Positions 1 through 11,689 of a DNA stretch of 64,000 nucleotides are shown here, piece by piece. The notes under the pieces were generated by a model. It was not told where the DNA came from, made no database searches, and saw nothing but the letters and a program-made list of their open reading frames with translations. Numbering within the stretch: the stretch's first letter is position 1; every line of letters begins with the position of its first letter. Made by a program: the position numbers and the translations under genes. The DNA comes from Lethocerus indicus (taxonomy: Eukaryota > Arthropoda > Insecta > Hemiptera > Belostomatidae): NCBI GenBank assembly GCA_019843655.1, contig JACDQD010000004.1:32999940-33063939 (forward strand), read 5' to 3'.

Positions 1-639
1 GAAAAACAAAATTTCGCGGTCGAAAGTGAAACCGCGCCGCCCGAAATGGTATAGTCCTATTTTAAATTATTAATTCGCGCCGACATTTTTTTAATTAACC
101 TCATTACTCTTGGCGTCTTCCCCGACTGACAGAAATATATCTATGGCCGCCAAAATACTTCAGTAGTCTCCCATTTCGTATATACCAATTCAAGTCGGGC
201 CATCTGTCTGTGCGGGGGCTGAAGGGCTGAATACAATTATGACCTCCAGAGCCGCATTGTTAACCCCCGGCGGCTGACCCTATCCATTCCCCTGGCGGGA
301 GTTTGGTCGGCGAACCGACCCCTATTATTCGCCCTTGCCGCCGGAATTAAATTAATTAGCGAAACGTCAGTCGAAACCGTCGCGATTGCCAATTTCCTGT
401 TCGGACATACAACCTTCCGGCCGTCCGTCATCTCATGTAACAGCCTGTTAATTATATTGCGATGCAACTGTATAGTGCACGTATTATTGACACTGTATTT
501 ATATGAAAGCAAATAAATACACTGTATTTATATGAAAGAAAATATAATACCCAATAACATTGACCGAATCGAGCTGAAAAGCCGTGTTCGAAAAATTCGT
601 TCGATGCGCACGACTGCTTACAAGATGCCGTTGTAAAAG
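1..639. other. Intergenic, no recognisable feature
   Basis: AT-rich to mixed sequence. The reading frames on either strand are short, lack flanking splice signals that would join them, and resemble no protein I know. Confidence 0.5.
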
Positions 640-1215
640 TAGTCAAACGCCCAAAAATATGATTTTTAGGCGCAAAATCGGCCCTAAAATTAGGTTAATA
701 GGCGAAAATTCAGCCCAAAATGCTGCTTTTAGGCCCAAAATCGGCCCAAAATGCGGTTTTTAGGCGCATAACCGGCCCAAAAATGCGGATTTCAGACCCA
801 AAAGTGCGGTTTTTAGGCCAATAAATGCTGTGTTTTATGGTTTAAAATGGTTTATGGTATAGATACAAAAATGGGGTTTTTAGGCTCAAAATCGCCCGAA
901 AAATGCGGATTATAGGCGCAAAATCTTCCCGAAAATTGGGTTTTCAGGCGCAAAATCAACTCTAAATTGCGATTTTAGGGCCAAAAAATGCTGTGTTTAG
1001 GCCCAATAATTCGGTTTTTAGGCCCAGAAATGCGGTTTTTAGGCCCATACTCGGTCAAAAGTGGTTTCAAAGTGAGTCGCACATGCCCCTGAACGAAGAG
1101 CGGGTTTTTAGGCGCAAAATCGGCCTAAAAATGGGGTTTTAGGTTCAAAATCGCCCAAAAATGCGGATTATAGGCGCAAAGTCAGCACTGAAATGCGGTT
1201 TTAGGCCCTAAAATG
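640..1215. repeat. Degenerate satellite-like array, A-run/GCGG/T-run/GGCC repeat
   Basis: The stretch is built from diverged tandem units such as AAAATGCGGTTTTTAGGCCC alternating with GCGCAAAATCGGCCC. Unit length varies and units are interrupted, for example near 840 and 1075. The same family recurs at 48690-49600 and 52555-53370, and weakly near 19160-19330. It is non-coding; open frames through it come only from the repeat periodicity. Confidence 0.85.
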
Positions 1216-3209
1216 GGCTCTCTCTATCTTCACGTATAAATCAGTACCCGGTCCCGTCGTATAATAATTTGTTGATAACATCACAGAAATGTATTCTGAG
1301 AATGTATTTGCCGGCGGGGTTATTCGGGAGCGAGCTTCCGTCGATGTATTCGATCCGGACTAGGCCGGATTTTTCGCGTATAAATTTATACAGTCGGGAA
1401 AGTCCACTGGAATCGTTCGGTTATATTCTAGATTGGGCGCGGAAAAATCGGAAAAACGCGATACGGCGTACGCGGATTGGGACGATTCAGCTTTTCTCGC
1501 GGCCGAATCGTCACGTACCGTTCCCACCCCTCTCATTTTCCGCTCCCCAATAAATCGGCTTGTAATTGAATTGTCGCGGATTTATGGATTCGCTCCGCCC
1601 TAGAAACAGAATCTCGACGATTGGATCGTTCGTGGACATGGAGTCTGACGACGAATTTGAATTTTCTGAAACTATTTCAGTGTAAATTTATCGTATTTCC
1701 TCTCGCGGTAAAACTTGTTGTAGTTTTACGACCCCCCAATCTGTGGGATTTCCACATCTCCTGATGTGGTTCAATCGAGACGAATTACCAGCGACTTCTA
1801 GCGCGTCCAGAACGTCGATTACGGGAAACCGGGACAGCTTCCTATCCGGGAAACCTGAAGTTGACAGATACGATAGGGATGTTACACTATAGATAGGATT
1901 TATTTTACGATCGGGAGAGATATTTACCCTATAAATAACGGGACGCGATCGGTCCGATCCTCCAGCAGGAATAATTCGAGTCGGAATTTTTCTTTCGAGA
2001 TTTGGCCATAACTCATACCTGACTGAAATGGGGAGAAGTATGGGCCAACATCTAATGCACAGTTGGAAATGTTCCAAAACTGACGATACACCTCCAGTAA
2101 TGTCTTCCACGTTTACTCCGCGTTCCTACGAATATTTAAAACTGTAATCAAATCGGTGGCGAAATTTTAATTTCACTTTTTTTTTATCTTGTACAATCGA
2201 CAAAATATAATTTATAAGTACAAGTGCTGACTTTTTTTTTTCACTTTTCACACAAGAACGTAGGGCGAAAGGCGTAGTCTAAGGGCTGAGAAGATCTCTA
2301 GGCCAGCGGGAGGGAGGGAGGGGATAATGGATGGGTGAGGGAGGAAAGGGACTGAACGAGTGGATTAGGATGAGTGGAATTTCAGGAACCGGGATTTTGG
2401 GGGAATCAGGGATCGGGGAACGATTTAACTACTGTCGTTTTGTGACTTCGTCTACTGTCGGGGTATGTTGAGAGGTCATGGTGGATTGTCTGGTTAGAAA
2501 CATACCCGGGGAGCATTAAGGACGGTACGAAGGACTTTTGACTGAAATATCTGGATGCGACCGTATGTCCGTGTCGGTTTAAGTATCGCTTTGTCAGTTT
2601 GTTACTTGAGGTCAATTCCGATTTAGTAACGGCCTTAAAAGTCCAAATTTTCTGTTTAAGTCGATTCTTTTGAGTCGGATATGGGGATTTTACAGTTCCT
2701 ACATTCCAATTCACTAAAACCAAGAAAATTTGTTACAATAAATACGAGATAATTATTGGAATTCCCGTGTGCGACTTGTTGCAAAAGAGGTCATGATTAA
2801 ACTCAAATCGGAACGATATTGATGTTCGGCAATGATGAATTAAATGTGATAAAAAGTTCCTATTTGCGACCATATACTTATATCTGTTCCGATAAACAGG
2901 AACAAAAGAGTTAAATTTGTTTTTGAAAATTGTACACAAACGTTTTCTTATTTCTACGTTTCATTTTGCATATTGTTAACATTTGATTGTACAGGTTCGT
3001 TTTGGTTTTTTAGAAACTGCTATTGGGGTGGGGGCGCAAACACGTTGAACATTTTTAGGGGTTGCGTGTAAAAGGTTGTGGGTGCACCGGTGCAATGAAC
3101 CAAATTAGTCGGTTTTAATTACAGCGGTAAAGTGTTTCTCCGACTCCGAAGTATTTGGACAGTCGGCAGGAAGGGTTTCATCCCCCGGGTGGCAATTCAC
3201 CGTCAATTA
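1216..3209. other. Intergenic, no gene recognised
   Basis: About 2 kb without a supportable gene. It contains short G-rich stretches (around 2310-2350) and AT-rich sequence. The frames at 1688-2110 and 2406-2723 on the minus strand have no recognisable domain and no adjoining exons. Confidence 0.5.
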
Positions 3210-3497
3210 TCGGGTTGGCAACTAAATAATTGCGGATTCTTCTCATCTTTGTATATGCGAACCCTTTTTGCCTTTTGAGGGCGATTGACAAAACGCATGG
3301 CCGACCCCCCCCAACCCCCAACCCCAACCCCCGGGTTTTGGCCGGTTCTAATGAAGTGCATAACAATTGCCGTAGGGCAACAGGCTGGGCAACACTGTTT
3401 ACCCAGCTGGGCTGACGGGGGCTTAATCAAAAGCGAAACTGTTTGGCCTAAACCGAACGCTGGGCCGTAAACAAAACGGGATTTATCCCCTACCAAA

Positions 3498-3532
<35 letters not shown>

Positions 3533-3878
3533 TACGCCTCAATGCCGAGTTCCCCACCGACCATAATATCCTAATGGTTTTACATTGCTTTAAAACTCCC
3601 ACTCTATTACGTGCCAAATTTCGTCACAAGATACGATCTTTAACATTATATTTATTGTACAATGAATTTTACAGTTATTATATATATATCGGGTCGGCAA
3701 CTAATTTTTACGCATCGTTACGCATCTTTACGCATCTTCAAACCTACAGAGTATATTCTGAAATTTTTATTACAACGTGCCGACTATTTTTCGTGCCTAC
3801 CAAAAAATGCACGAAATAAGGGGGTTCGCATACACCGAAAGATGAGTAGAATCCGCAATTATTTAGTTGCCGAACCAA
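3210..3878. mobile_element. Mariner-type non-autonomous element with about 55 bp terminal inverted repeats
   Basis: The left end (3210-3264) begins TCGGGTTGGCAACTAAATAA. The right end (3822-3878) is its near-perfect inverse, finishing TTTAGTTGCCGAACCAA. Both are flanked by TA, the mariner/Tc1 target duplication. The 669 bp body has no transposase frame. It contains a C-rich tract (3304-3332), a (GA)15 run (3501-3530) and, at 3689, a second TIR-like start (TCGGGTCGGCAACTAA) followed by three to four tandem copies of TTACGCATC. This may be a smaller nested copy spanning about 3689-3878. The size and absence of coding capacity fit a MITE mobilised by a related mariner. Confidence 0.8.
3501..3530. 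repeat. (GA)15 microsatellite
   Basis: Uninterrupted GA dinucleotide run inside the mariner-type element. Confidence 0.95.
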
Positions 3879-5573
3879 TATATTTATTTCTGTCTTTCAC
3901 TACTCGTCACACATATACAGCCCGCTGTAAATCGGACAGTACGGTATATAATTATAGGGTCCTGTCCAATTCCGCCTACTCTGTATAATGAAATTTTCTT
4001 CAGTATTGACTTCAATCCGTCCCGAAGTAACCTGGACGAAAATTTCCAATTGCGCAGAAAACTTCTTAAAAACCAATATTAAATTATAATTGTAAGTTCC
4101 AAAACTGATCTATCAATAAATATAATATACCTATGTATTAATTGAGTTTTCTCTCAACTGCGTGCCAATTATTGATGTTGAGAATCGACTCGAAAAATTG
4201 AAAAAAATAATGGTGACTACGGAAAAAATGTCCCCCGTTCGGGGAAACGAAAGTTTCCTCCAGTTCATCTCGAGTTGTGAATAATTCCGGGGCGAAAGTT
4301 GACGATGCAACTCCGAATATTAATTTGAACGCCGAATGAAAACCGAATCAGATTTTTTCCATTTCCCTCCCAGCGTTGCCCCCAATTTCAATACAATTCG
4401 ACCCGAAACAACCAGATGTAACGGTCCGAAAGCGTGAAAGAAGAATAAAACTAAGAAAATAAATAGGAAATAGAAGCGAGACAATTTTTCCCCAACATGT
4501 AATTCATCCCCCAAAAGAATCGACTTGAACCGAAAATTTGGACTCTTAAGAACATTACTAAAAGGGACATCAAAATTGACCTTCTTTCACAACAATATGA
4601 GATCTTCTTAGCCCTTAGACAACAATTGTTCTTGCGTCAATAGTGGTTCCTTTTATCAGGGAAATACACGTGACAAAAAAAAATACATACAGACAGTTTG
4701 TACTTTTAATCTCAGAACAATTGGACGGAAATTGGATTCGGTTGTCGCATCAACTTCTGTCTAATATTTTGAATAAAATTTAATGTTTCGTTATTTCGCT
4801 ATCGCGCACCGAAATCCCAGTTTAATGGCAGTGTTAACGACGAACAATTACGGATATTGTACAAGAAAAATGGACGAGTTCTAATCTCACTGATCCAAAA
4901 TTCGTTTAATAAAATGTACATATGAATACTTGAGTAGGCTCCTGTGGCCTAGTATAGGAATTTTTCTAAATAATATTTCAACTTTTTCAATTAGCACATT
5001 TCTTACGTAATATATGATAAAATATTAGGAATGCATTTGTAAGAGAATCCCGCTTTCTCAACCCTCTGGCCGAAGCAATTCCCAATCAATCTTCGATCCG
5101 GTTTGGGGAATCCACATTTGTTGTTCGCCTTTCCCACCCAATCCCGGTCTGTAACAGGGCCCTTTCAAAAAGTAATCTTTCCGAGGCGGATAAAGTTCAG
5201 CCCGACTTTATTTAAATACGATCCCTTATTTACCGCTGTCTCGGGGGAGAAGAAAAACGTTGTCAAGTTCAAACTTCCATAAATCGCTCCCCCAGACGCG
5301 TCGGAAGTTATATTCTCTTATAAGAACTTAGAAACTTACACTAACTCACTCCGCGGTCGAACTTTTATACTTTTATAGACGTTTACCCCGTCTGCCGTAC
5401 ACATCATGTAAACTGTAGAATACGGAATGTCATACAATTGGTTAATAGGGCAAGTGTTTAAATAGTCAACCGACTACTCTACGGGTTGTAATTGACGTAC
5501 GAAATAATGAAGTTTTATATTTGGCGGTCAGACGAAACTTATATTGCGCGTACGAGAAAAATACCCGTAAGTC
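3879..5573. other. Intergenic, nothing recognised
   Basis: AT-rich sequence with no gene, tandem array or recognisable transposon end. The short frames on both strands look like chance. Confidence 0.5.
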
Positions 5574-5585
5574 TAATGTACGAGT

Positions 5586-5881
5586 TTAACGTACCTGTCT
5601 ATGTGGTCCGCTAGGGGTTGGAATACCGTCGATCTGTTGTGTTTCTGTCTCCTCTCGCCGGTTCGGTCTTTCGCTAGACCGGTTTCGGCCGCTCGCCGTC
5701 TTCAGTAGCGCTGTGTTAGTCACTGTTGGCACAAGTGACAGTGACAGCGCAGTGAGGATGCCCACGAAATACATCCAAAGTGCCGACAGTGACTAACACC
5801 GCTGCTGAAGATGGGGCGAGCGGCCGAAACCGGTCTAGCGAAAGACCAAACCAACGAGAGGAAATAGAAATACAACAAATC
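5586..5881 (-). mobile_element. Hairpin element, copy 1
   Basis: The left outer end reads GTACCTGTCTATGTGGTCC, a diverged form of the family's asymmetric end. It is followed by arm 1 (CTCCTCTCGCCGGTTCGGTC) and its inverse in arm 2, around a loop at about 5730-5780. The flanks carry an approximate duplication: TAATGTACGAGT (5574-5585) on the left and TAATGTATGAAGT (5882-5894) on the right. Arm 2 keeps GCCGAAACCGGTCTAGCG, the downstream half of the ribozyme-like motif. The family has no coding capacity. Strand is given with the CAGACCACAAAACAGG end as 3-prime. Confidence 0.8.
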
Positions 5882-5904
5882 TAATGTATGAAGTATACTA
5901 TGGG

Positions 5905-7050
5905 CTAATTTCGTGAAGAATTTTTGAAGGCACTATTCTAACTTACTGAAGGAAAATTGACTAAATACCAAATAACATTTTTCTCTGTACAAAATGTTGA
6001 GATTTCAAGTCAGCAGACTTCAGGAGTAATGTGTGTACTACAAAATGAACTTCTTTATAATTACTGAGAGGAGAAGAAAACAATCTGGTTGCCAACACGT
6101 TTCCGAATGAGGAATTGTTCTTTTTCGCACTCGTTACAAAAATATTCCTACAAAATGCGACCCGAAGAAGCCACTCTGAAGCATGTATTATTCAGCCGAT
6201 GCCAACTTAGCAGAGCTTGCCACTCCTAAGCAGGAGGCTGGTGCTTGTCCACCAAGTTCAACTTGGACCGATTCCAACCTCTCAACCGCCGAGCGCATGT
6301 TCTCGTCGCAATAGACCTCAATTTCTTAACCAATCCGAGGGATGGACGGGGTGAAATTCCTCCCCGTTCCTTGTTCCTGTTCAGCGCAGTTCCCCGTACA
6401 AACCGTCCGGGTAATACCAATTTAGTACTGTTGGCTACAGTGAAATTAATTATTTCAATGGAATATGTTGGAATAATCATTGTTGAGAACAGTTTATTGA
6501 AGATGATACCTCTTCGGTTGTCCGCGGTGGTTTGGAATAACAATAATAATTCTTTGAAATTAACGGATTAATTAAGTCGTAGGTAGGATTTTTTTCCGTG
6601 CAGAATTAAAATAAGATTAGTGCCGTAAATCTCAGTCGAGCGATCTCGCTTCCAGCTTTGAAATTCCGTTTGCGAACCTCCATTTTCGTAACGATTGCGA
6701 AAAAGAACAATTCCTCATTTGGGAACGTGGCCCCAGACTGTCGTCTTCTCCTTTCAGTAATTATAAATAAATTAATTTTGAGGTACACATATTACTCCTG
6801 AAGTCTGCCGACTTAAAATCTCAACTTTTTGTGCAGAGAAAAATGTTATTTGCTAATTAGTCAATTTTCCTCAAATAAGGTAGAATATCGCCTTCGAAAA
6901 TTCTTCACGAAATCCGCGATAGTTTGGAATAATATATTGAAATTAACAGATTAATTAAGGCGTAGGTAGGATTTTTTTTCTGCGCAGAATTATAATATTA
7001 TATCTCTTATATATCGCTTCCAGTTTTGAAATTCCGTTTGCGAAACTTCG
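5905..7050. repeat. Complex of long inverted repeat plus direct repeat
   Basis: Arms of about 240 bp (5905-6147 and 6680-6917) are inverted copies. For example, GAGGAATTGTTCTTTTTCGC on the left has its inverse at about 6695-6720, and AATTTTTGAAGG on the left matches CCTTCGAAAATT on the right. A separate direct repeat links 6533-6680 with 6925-7050: both contain GATTAATTAAG, then CGTAGGTAGGATTTTTT, then GAAATTCCGTTTGCGAA. The 530 bp spacer holds an open frame (6245-6571, plus). Its upstream part, around 6165-6200, faintly resembles the C-terminal end of a non-LTR retrotransposon reverse transcriptase (ATLKHVLFSRC), but a stop interrupts it. Most likely a rearranged transposon relic. Confidence 0.65.
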
Positions 7051-7389
7051 CACTTTCGCCCCGAAAGTCCGGTCTGCCCCGAACCGACGCCTAATCGGAT
7101 TTTCTTTTTTCAAAAGCGCCGCCCTTCCTTTTTATTTGTACAAGAAATGTATAGACAAAGATGGGAAACGGGACGATTCCGACTCGTAAAACGACGCAGT
7201 TACGTCTGGTCAAAAAGTGTCGCGAATTTTAGATTTCCGCGAAATAAGTATATTCAATCTACGGTTTTTTGTAGCCGCATGTTTCTACACACGTGTCTCA
7301 CTTATACCGACAATTTCAGCCGTTGGGAATATTCGGTTAATCTTTTATGGCCGTTTTTATCGGACGTTTTTTCGGTTCGTCTTCGAATT

Positions 7390-8027
7390 TTTACCCGTTC
7401 AAAATGTGTCAAATGCGTTAAATTTTGTGCGAAAGACAATATTAAGCGCGCGCGGAAGCGTATCGAATGTTGACTGTGGCTTATTGTGAACACGTTTATC
7501 GGTGGTACAAAATGTTTTCGGAGGGCCGTGAAGACGCGAACGACGAAGGGCGTGCCGGACGCTCCCGAGCACGTTAAAAAAGGACAAAAAAATTGAAAAA
7601 ATTTATTAGTAAATTAGTAATAGCCAATCGTCGAATCACCCTTAGAGAAGTTGCTGACTTGACTACATATCGATTGGCTCGTGACATTCGATTTTTTTTT
7701 GTGGATACAATTTTTGGCCAAAAACAACCCTCTAATAATGCCGCAGCCGCCCAGTATTAACCGGATCTGGGCCCCTGTGACTTTTTCTCGTTCCAAAAAC
7801 TGAAAGGGCGCACGAAAGGACGACGCAACGCTATATACAATTGAGGAGATAAAAACGGCATCGAAGACGGAGCTTAAAGATATCACAAAAAATTTTCGAA
7901 GCGCTTCGAGGATTGGAAAAAACTTTGGCCCAAGTGTATAATATCTGGACAAAATAGATATTCGTAAATAAACAAATAATTTTGGAAAAAACCCAAAATT
8001 CGCGATACTTTTTGAACCTCGTATTTT
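7390..8027 (+). pseudogene. Decayed mariner transposase with internal deletion
   Basis: Frameshifted pieces read as the N-terminal part of a mariner transposase: FCAKDNIKRARKRIE near 7420, then HVYRWYKMFSEGRED near 7490-7535. The frame continues through ANRRITLREVADLTTY near 7620-7665. After a jump that removes most of the catalytic core, C-terminal pieces follow: an APVTF stretch near 7770, TIEEIKTASKTELKDITKNF near 7840-7895 and FEDWKK near 7910. The element's end appears near 8027, where the sequence reads TACTTTTTGAACCTCGTA. Several frameshifts and the missing DDD core make it inactive. I did not find a clear 5-prime terminal repeat. Confidence 0.75.
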
Positions 8028-8505
8028 TTGGGGGAACCGTTCCCATTAACTCGGGTAGGCTGAAACCACATCCCCTACCTTCAATTGCGAGGCACCCTCG
8101 GTCCTCTAAAAGGTTCTTCGGAGAAAATTAACAGCAGAACCTGGATAGGCGGGTGGAGTGAATATTTGGGGCGCGTAATCGAATTGGTAAAGGCGAAGTG
8201 TGGGCGGGCCCATTTACGCGTCGGTAAACCACCGAAGAGATTTTATTTATAGCCGAGCCAATTGGCTAAAGATAAAGATTTCGGCCCTAAGTGACTGGCT
8301 TTGTAGTCTGTGCGTGTTTGAAAGCCCTGGGCCACTGAGAGCTAGCGGCACGTGTTCCTCAGCGCAACACGTCCGAAAAAACCGACAGTTTCCGCCTCCG
8401 GTGCCTCTAACAACTCAGATTTGTTTGTACGACGGGAATTCGAGTTAAAAGAATTTACCCCTTTCGGTATTTCGCAAAACGGAAATTCAACGCGAATTTA
8501 TTGTA

Positions 8506-8877
8506 TTGGGTTGACAACAAGTGGCGTACGTATTTTTAAGCACGTCACAACATCTTTGCGCGGATAAGATTCTTCGATACGTTATCATTTGGTCCTTTCT
8601 GAAACATTCGGTATTAAAATTACGTCGACGTAAAATACAGTGAACCAAAGTGAGCATTTCCGGTCGGGGGATTTTTCATTAAAAGACGATGAGCGCTCCG
8701 GACGTCCGGTGGAGGTCGACGATGACCGAATAAAGTCCATTATTGATTCGGATCGTCATAGTTCGACACTGGGACATTGCAGAGAAGCCGAATGTATCTT
8801 ATACGCGAATTCGAAACCGTCTACGGCTTATCTGTGCACAGATGCTGATTCCGCAATTACTTAGTTGTCAACCCAAT
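8506..8877 (+). mobile_element. Short mariner copy with transposase remnant
   Basis: The ends TTGGGTTGACAAC (left) and GTTGTCAACCCAA (right) are inverse and flanked by TA. Positions 8650-8790 encode FRSGDFSLKDDERSGRPVE and then DDDRIKSIIDSDRH. This is the helix-turn-helix to linker region of a mariner transposase. At about 370 bp the copy lacks the whole catalytic domain, so it is an internally deleted derivative. Its terminal repeat is related to, but distinct from, that of the 3210-3878 element. Confidence 0.85.
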
Positions 8878-8879
8878 TA

Positions 8880-9179
8880 TGGCACGTTTAGGCCAGTCAG
8901 GTGCTAGCCCAATAAGTCAGCAACTTGTTGACTATTTAATACTATCATATCTTATAATTGTTATCCCTTATCTGTTCGCCTTTTTATTATCCAATTCCAC
9001 AATTTTGTGCTACGGCGGTTTCTCAATACAACACCCTGTAGGATCACGTGATACTGGGAGGAGAACATCGGGCGCTGTCACCCTTACCGTCATATTTTTC
9101 CATTACCGTTTCCAGTAAAGCGAAATTGCGCAACAAACCGTCGCTATCGCAATTTTAAGAGTTACGTTTATTTTTTCAG
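8880..9179. other. Spacer or intron upstream of the 9180 exon
   Basis: AT-rich sequence that ends in TTATTTTTTCAG, a good polypyrimidine tract and acceptor (AG at 9178-9179). I could not find the exon that would precede it. Confidence 0.5.
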
Positions 9180-9740
9180 CACCGGACTTCGTTTTCAAAG
9201 TTCAACATGAACTGGGTGGACAACGAGAGGGCGGCGGCGGCGTACAGGAACCTGCTGAGGCCCAGACAGAACTCGGTGTTCGTGGGCAGCACGCTGACGG
9301 TGAAGCTGAACCCGCCGAGGAAGACCAAGTCGGCGATGGACATCCAGTCGCTGCTGAACCACGAGACTGGGCCCGGCCTCACCTCGAGGTCGATGCTGCC
9401 GATGCTCTCGGTGGAGAGGCCCTCGAGCGCGGGCTACCTGGGGGGCGGTAGGCGGCCCTCGGAGCTGCCGCTGGGGGCGGAGCGGCGGCGCAGCGGGGAG
9501 TGGGGCCCGGTACCGCCCCCGCCGGCCCCACTCAACAGGAGGCCCTCCTGCAGCGGCGAGTGCCTGCCCGCCCCCGTCGGTGGGCCGCTGCTCAACAGGA
9601 GGCCCTCGTACAGCGCCGGCGACTGGCTCTCCCTGCCGCCCCCGACCAGGGAGCGCCGGCCCTCATTCAACAACGTGCTGGCCCAAGTCACCGCCGAGAG
9701 GAGGCCCTCATCGGCCATGCTCAGGATCACCAACGTCTGA
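9180..9740 (+). CDS. Terminal coding exon of an unrecognised protein with repeated RRPS motifs
   Basis: A GC-rich block (far above its surroundings) follows a strong acceptor and stays open from 9180 to a TGA at 9738-9740. The first ATG in frame is at 9207 and gives 177 residues starting MNWVDNERAAAAYRNLLRPR. The frame is also open from the splice site, so the exon may continue a longer protein from an upstream exon. Residues about 1-60 look folded or conserved (SVFVGSTLTVKL, then SAMDIQSLLN). The rest is Pro/Arg/Gly-rich and probably disordered. It holds RRPS five times (RRPSELP, RRPSCSG, RRPSYSAG, RRPSFNN, RRPSSAM), which fits the basophilic kinase consensus R-R-x-S. I do not recognise the family. 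Strong codon and GC contrast with neighbours supports real coding; function is unknown. Confidence 0.7.
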   Translation, partial: HRTSFSKFNMNWVDNERAAAAYRNLLRPRQNSVFVGSTLTVKLNPPRKTKSAMDIQSLLNHETGPGLTSRSMLPMLSVERPSSAGYLGGGRRPSELPLGAERRRSGEWGPVPPPPAPLNRRPSCSGECLPAPVGGPLLNRRPSYSAGDWLSLPPPTRERRPSFNNVLAQVTAERRPSSAMLRITNV

Positions 9741-9904
9741 GGAATGGCCCGCAGTCTGGACGAGAGGTCCCAACTTGGCATACTCCCCGAGCACTAGCCC
9801 GCCACTGTATACCACTCATAAGTACTCCCACCCGACCTACCTTATTAGCCCCAGTCTCCCACCCGCTCATACCTCGCCCTGTCGGTAAACATGACATCTT
9901 GTTA

Positions 9905-10151
9905 ACATACCTGTTTTGTGGTTTTGGAATACCGTAAGTTGGCGGTGTTTCTGTCTCCTCTCGCTCCGGTTTGGCCGGTTCCGGCAGCTCGCCGTCTTCA
10001 GTAGCGGCGTCTGAGTACAGTAACAGTGTGCGTGCAGTGAGGATGCCCCCGAAAACATCCAAAGTGCCGACAGTGGCTAACTGACCGCTACTGAAGGTGG
10101 CGAGCGGCCGAAACCCGGTCTAGCAAAAGACAGAACCGGCGAGAGGAGAAA
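9905..10151 (-). mobile_element. Hairpin element, copy 2
   Basis: The outer end ACCTGTTTTGTGGTTTTGG is followed by arm 1, a loop at about 10015-10060 and arm 2. Arm 2 stops at GCGAGAGGAGAAA, so the distal part of that arm is missing. It lies about 165 bp downstream of the stop codon of the 9180-9740 exon and may sit in its 3-prime UTR or just beyond. I see no clear target duplication. Confidence 0.75.
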
Positions 10152-11538
10152 TCATTCTCTTCACCATTTTCATCAATGGCGATTGTCACCCTTTGAAGTT
10201 AACCGACGAGGTGAGGTAGACGAGACGTAGTTTCTGTACCCAGTTAAAATGTGTCCGTTTTTAAAAAAAAAAAACGGTTTTTGATCGATGCGAATCAAAG
10301 CCGAAATTCAGAATCAGGTTATAATAAATTTGTGAAGGTTATTGATTTCCCCGAATCTTTATCGAGTAGCTATACAATCCGTTTAAATGTGAATCGTTTC
10401 CAAATATAATTGATTATAATTACTGTTAAATAATAATTCGTAACGCTTAACATTGTTCTTAACAATTGTTTCCAATCGGTGTTCACACTTATTCAGTATT
10501 CGCAATAAACTAATTGGTTTCCATTTCACTATCTCTTAAGATAATTATATGATGATTCAATTATAAAATAGTATTTTCGACGTAAATATCCATGTATAAG
10601 ACAAGTTTTCGGGAAATAGTTACTTCGTTAAATTGAATTCACTTAGTATTCCCTGTTAACGGCAATATGTACCTCATTTATTGATGTTGAATGTCAACTT
10701 TCTTGTTGTCCAAATGTCTATTCGAACATTACCTTTATGTACTTATGACTGTATACACACTTTGTACTGACGATCGCTCTCGTTCACGACTCTTCGCGTC
10801 TTCAACACTTTGTACTTTCGCTTTCTCTCGAGCCGTGTCACAAATTAATTGATTCATATTCTTCAGAATGTTTCGCGAGAACTTTCGAAGAGTATTTTCG
10901 AATTTTGAAAACATTTTGTACAACAATGAAATACTTGTCAAATCGCCTTTCTCTGACGTATTGGGACCTTCTTCTGCGAAGTGTTCCTTTTCGTACTCCG
11001 TTCATTGTACAACGTTTCGGAAATAATCCGGTCCGATGAACGCAATGAAAAATATCGATATTGGCACAAATACGGGCGAAAATATATTCGATACGATGTC
11101 CGTCGGCACGTTACACCATCCTGAAAACTGTATGAATACGACAATACAAATGTAAAAATGATAATATATGTTGAAATTTAAAGAACCGTTTGCGGCGTAA
11201 AACTTAAAGTCCATACCGCGATTTACTGGAAAAATTTTCACAATATCCTCTCTATATCCAATTTAAAAGTTACACAGATTACAACAACAGAATACTAAAT
11301 GGCCAAATGCAATTGTGTACTTGTAACAAGGGCGATTGCAAAGCCCCGAATATAGATTTGTGTAAGCAAACGGGGTGAGTGTACCGCGTAAATAGATGCA
11401 ATACATTTCCACTCCGACATAATACATATACGATAATTATTCGAGGAACGATTTTTTTTTTTGCCTGTACTCGGCCGTATTTATGTCCGAAAGTTAAAAA
11501 CCGGTCTAGGCGATGACCGAACAACTTACGGAAATTCT

Positions 11539-11541
<3 letters not shown>
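10152..11541. other. Intergenic, nothing recognised
   Basis: AT-rich sequence with no gene or repeat family that I can identify. Confidence 0.5.
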
Positions 11542-11580
<39 letters not shown>

Positions 11581-11687
11581 CGGGAGAGGGAGAGGGAGAG
11601 GGAGAGGGAGAGGGAGAGAGAGAGAGGAGAGGGAGAGGGAGAGGGAGAGGGAGAGGGAGAGGGAGAGGGAGAGGGAGAGAGAGAGAC
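11542..11687. repeat. Purine-only microsatellite, GA passing into GGGAGA
   Basis: About 145 bp of all-purine sequence on the plus strand: (GA)n, then GAGGGA units, then GA again. Homopurine-homopyrimidine mirror tracts of this sort can form triplex DNA. Open frames across it encode only ER or GE repeats. Confidence 0.95.
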
Positions 11688-11689
11688 AA

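Noticed and set aside
6245..6571. 108-codon frame as an intact gene
   Set aside because: No splice signals or recognised domain. It sits between inverted repeat arms, and the related upstream segment has a stop, so a relic is more likely.
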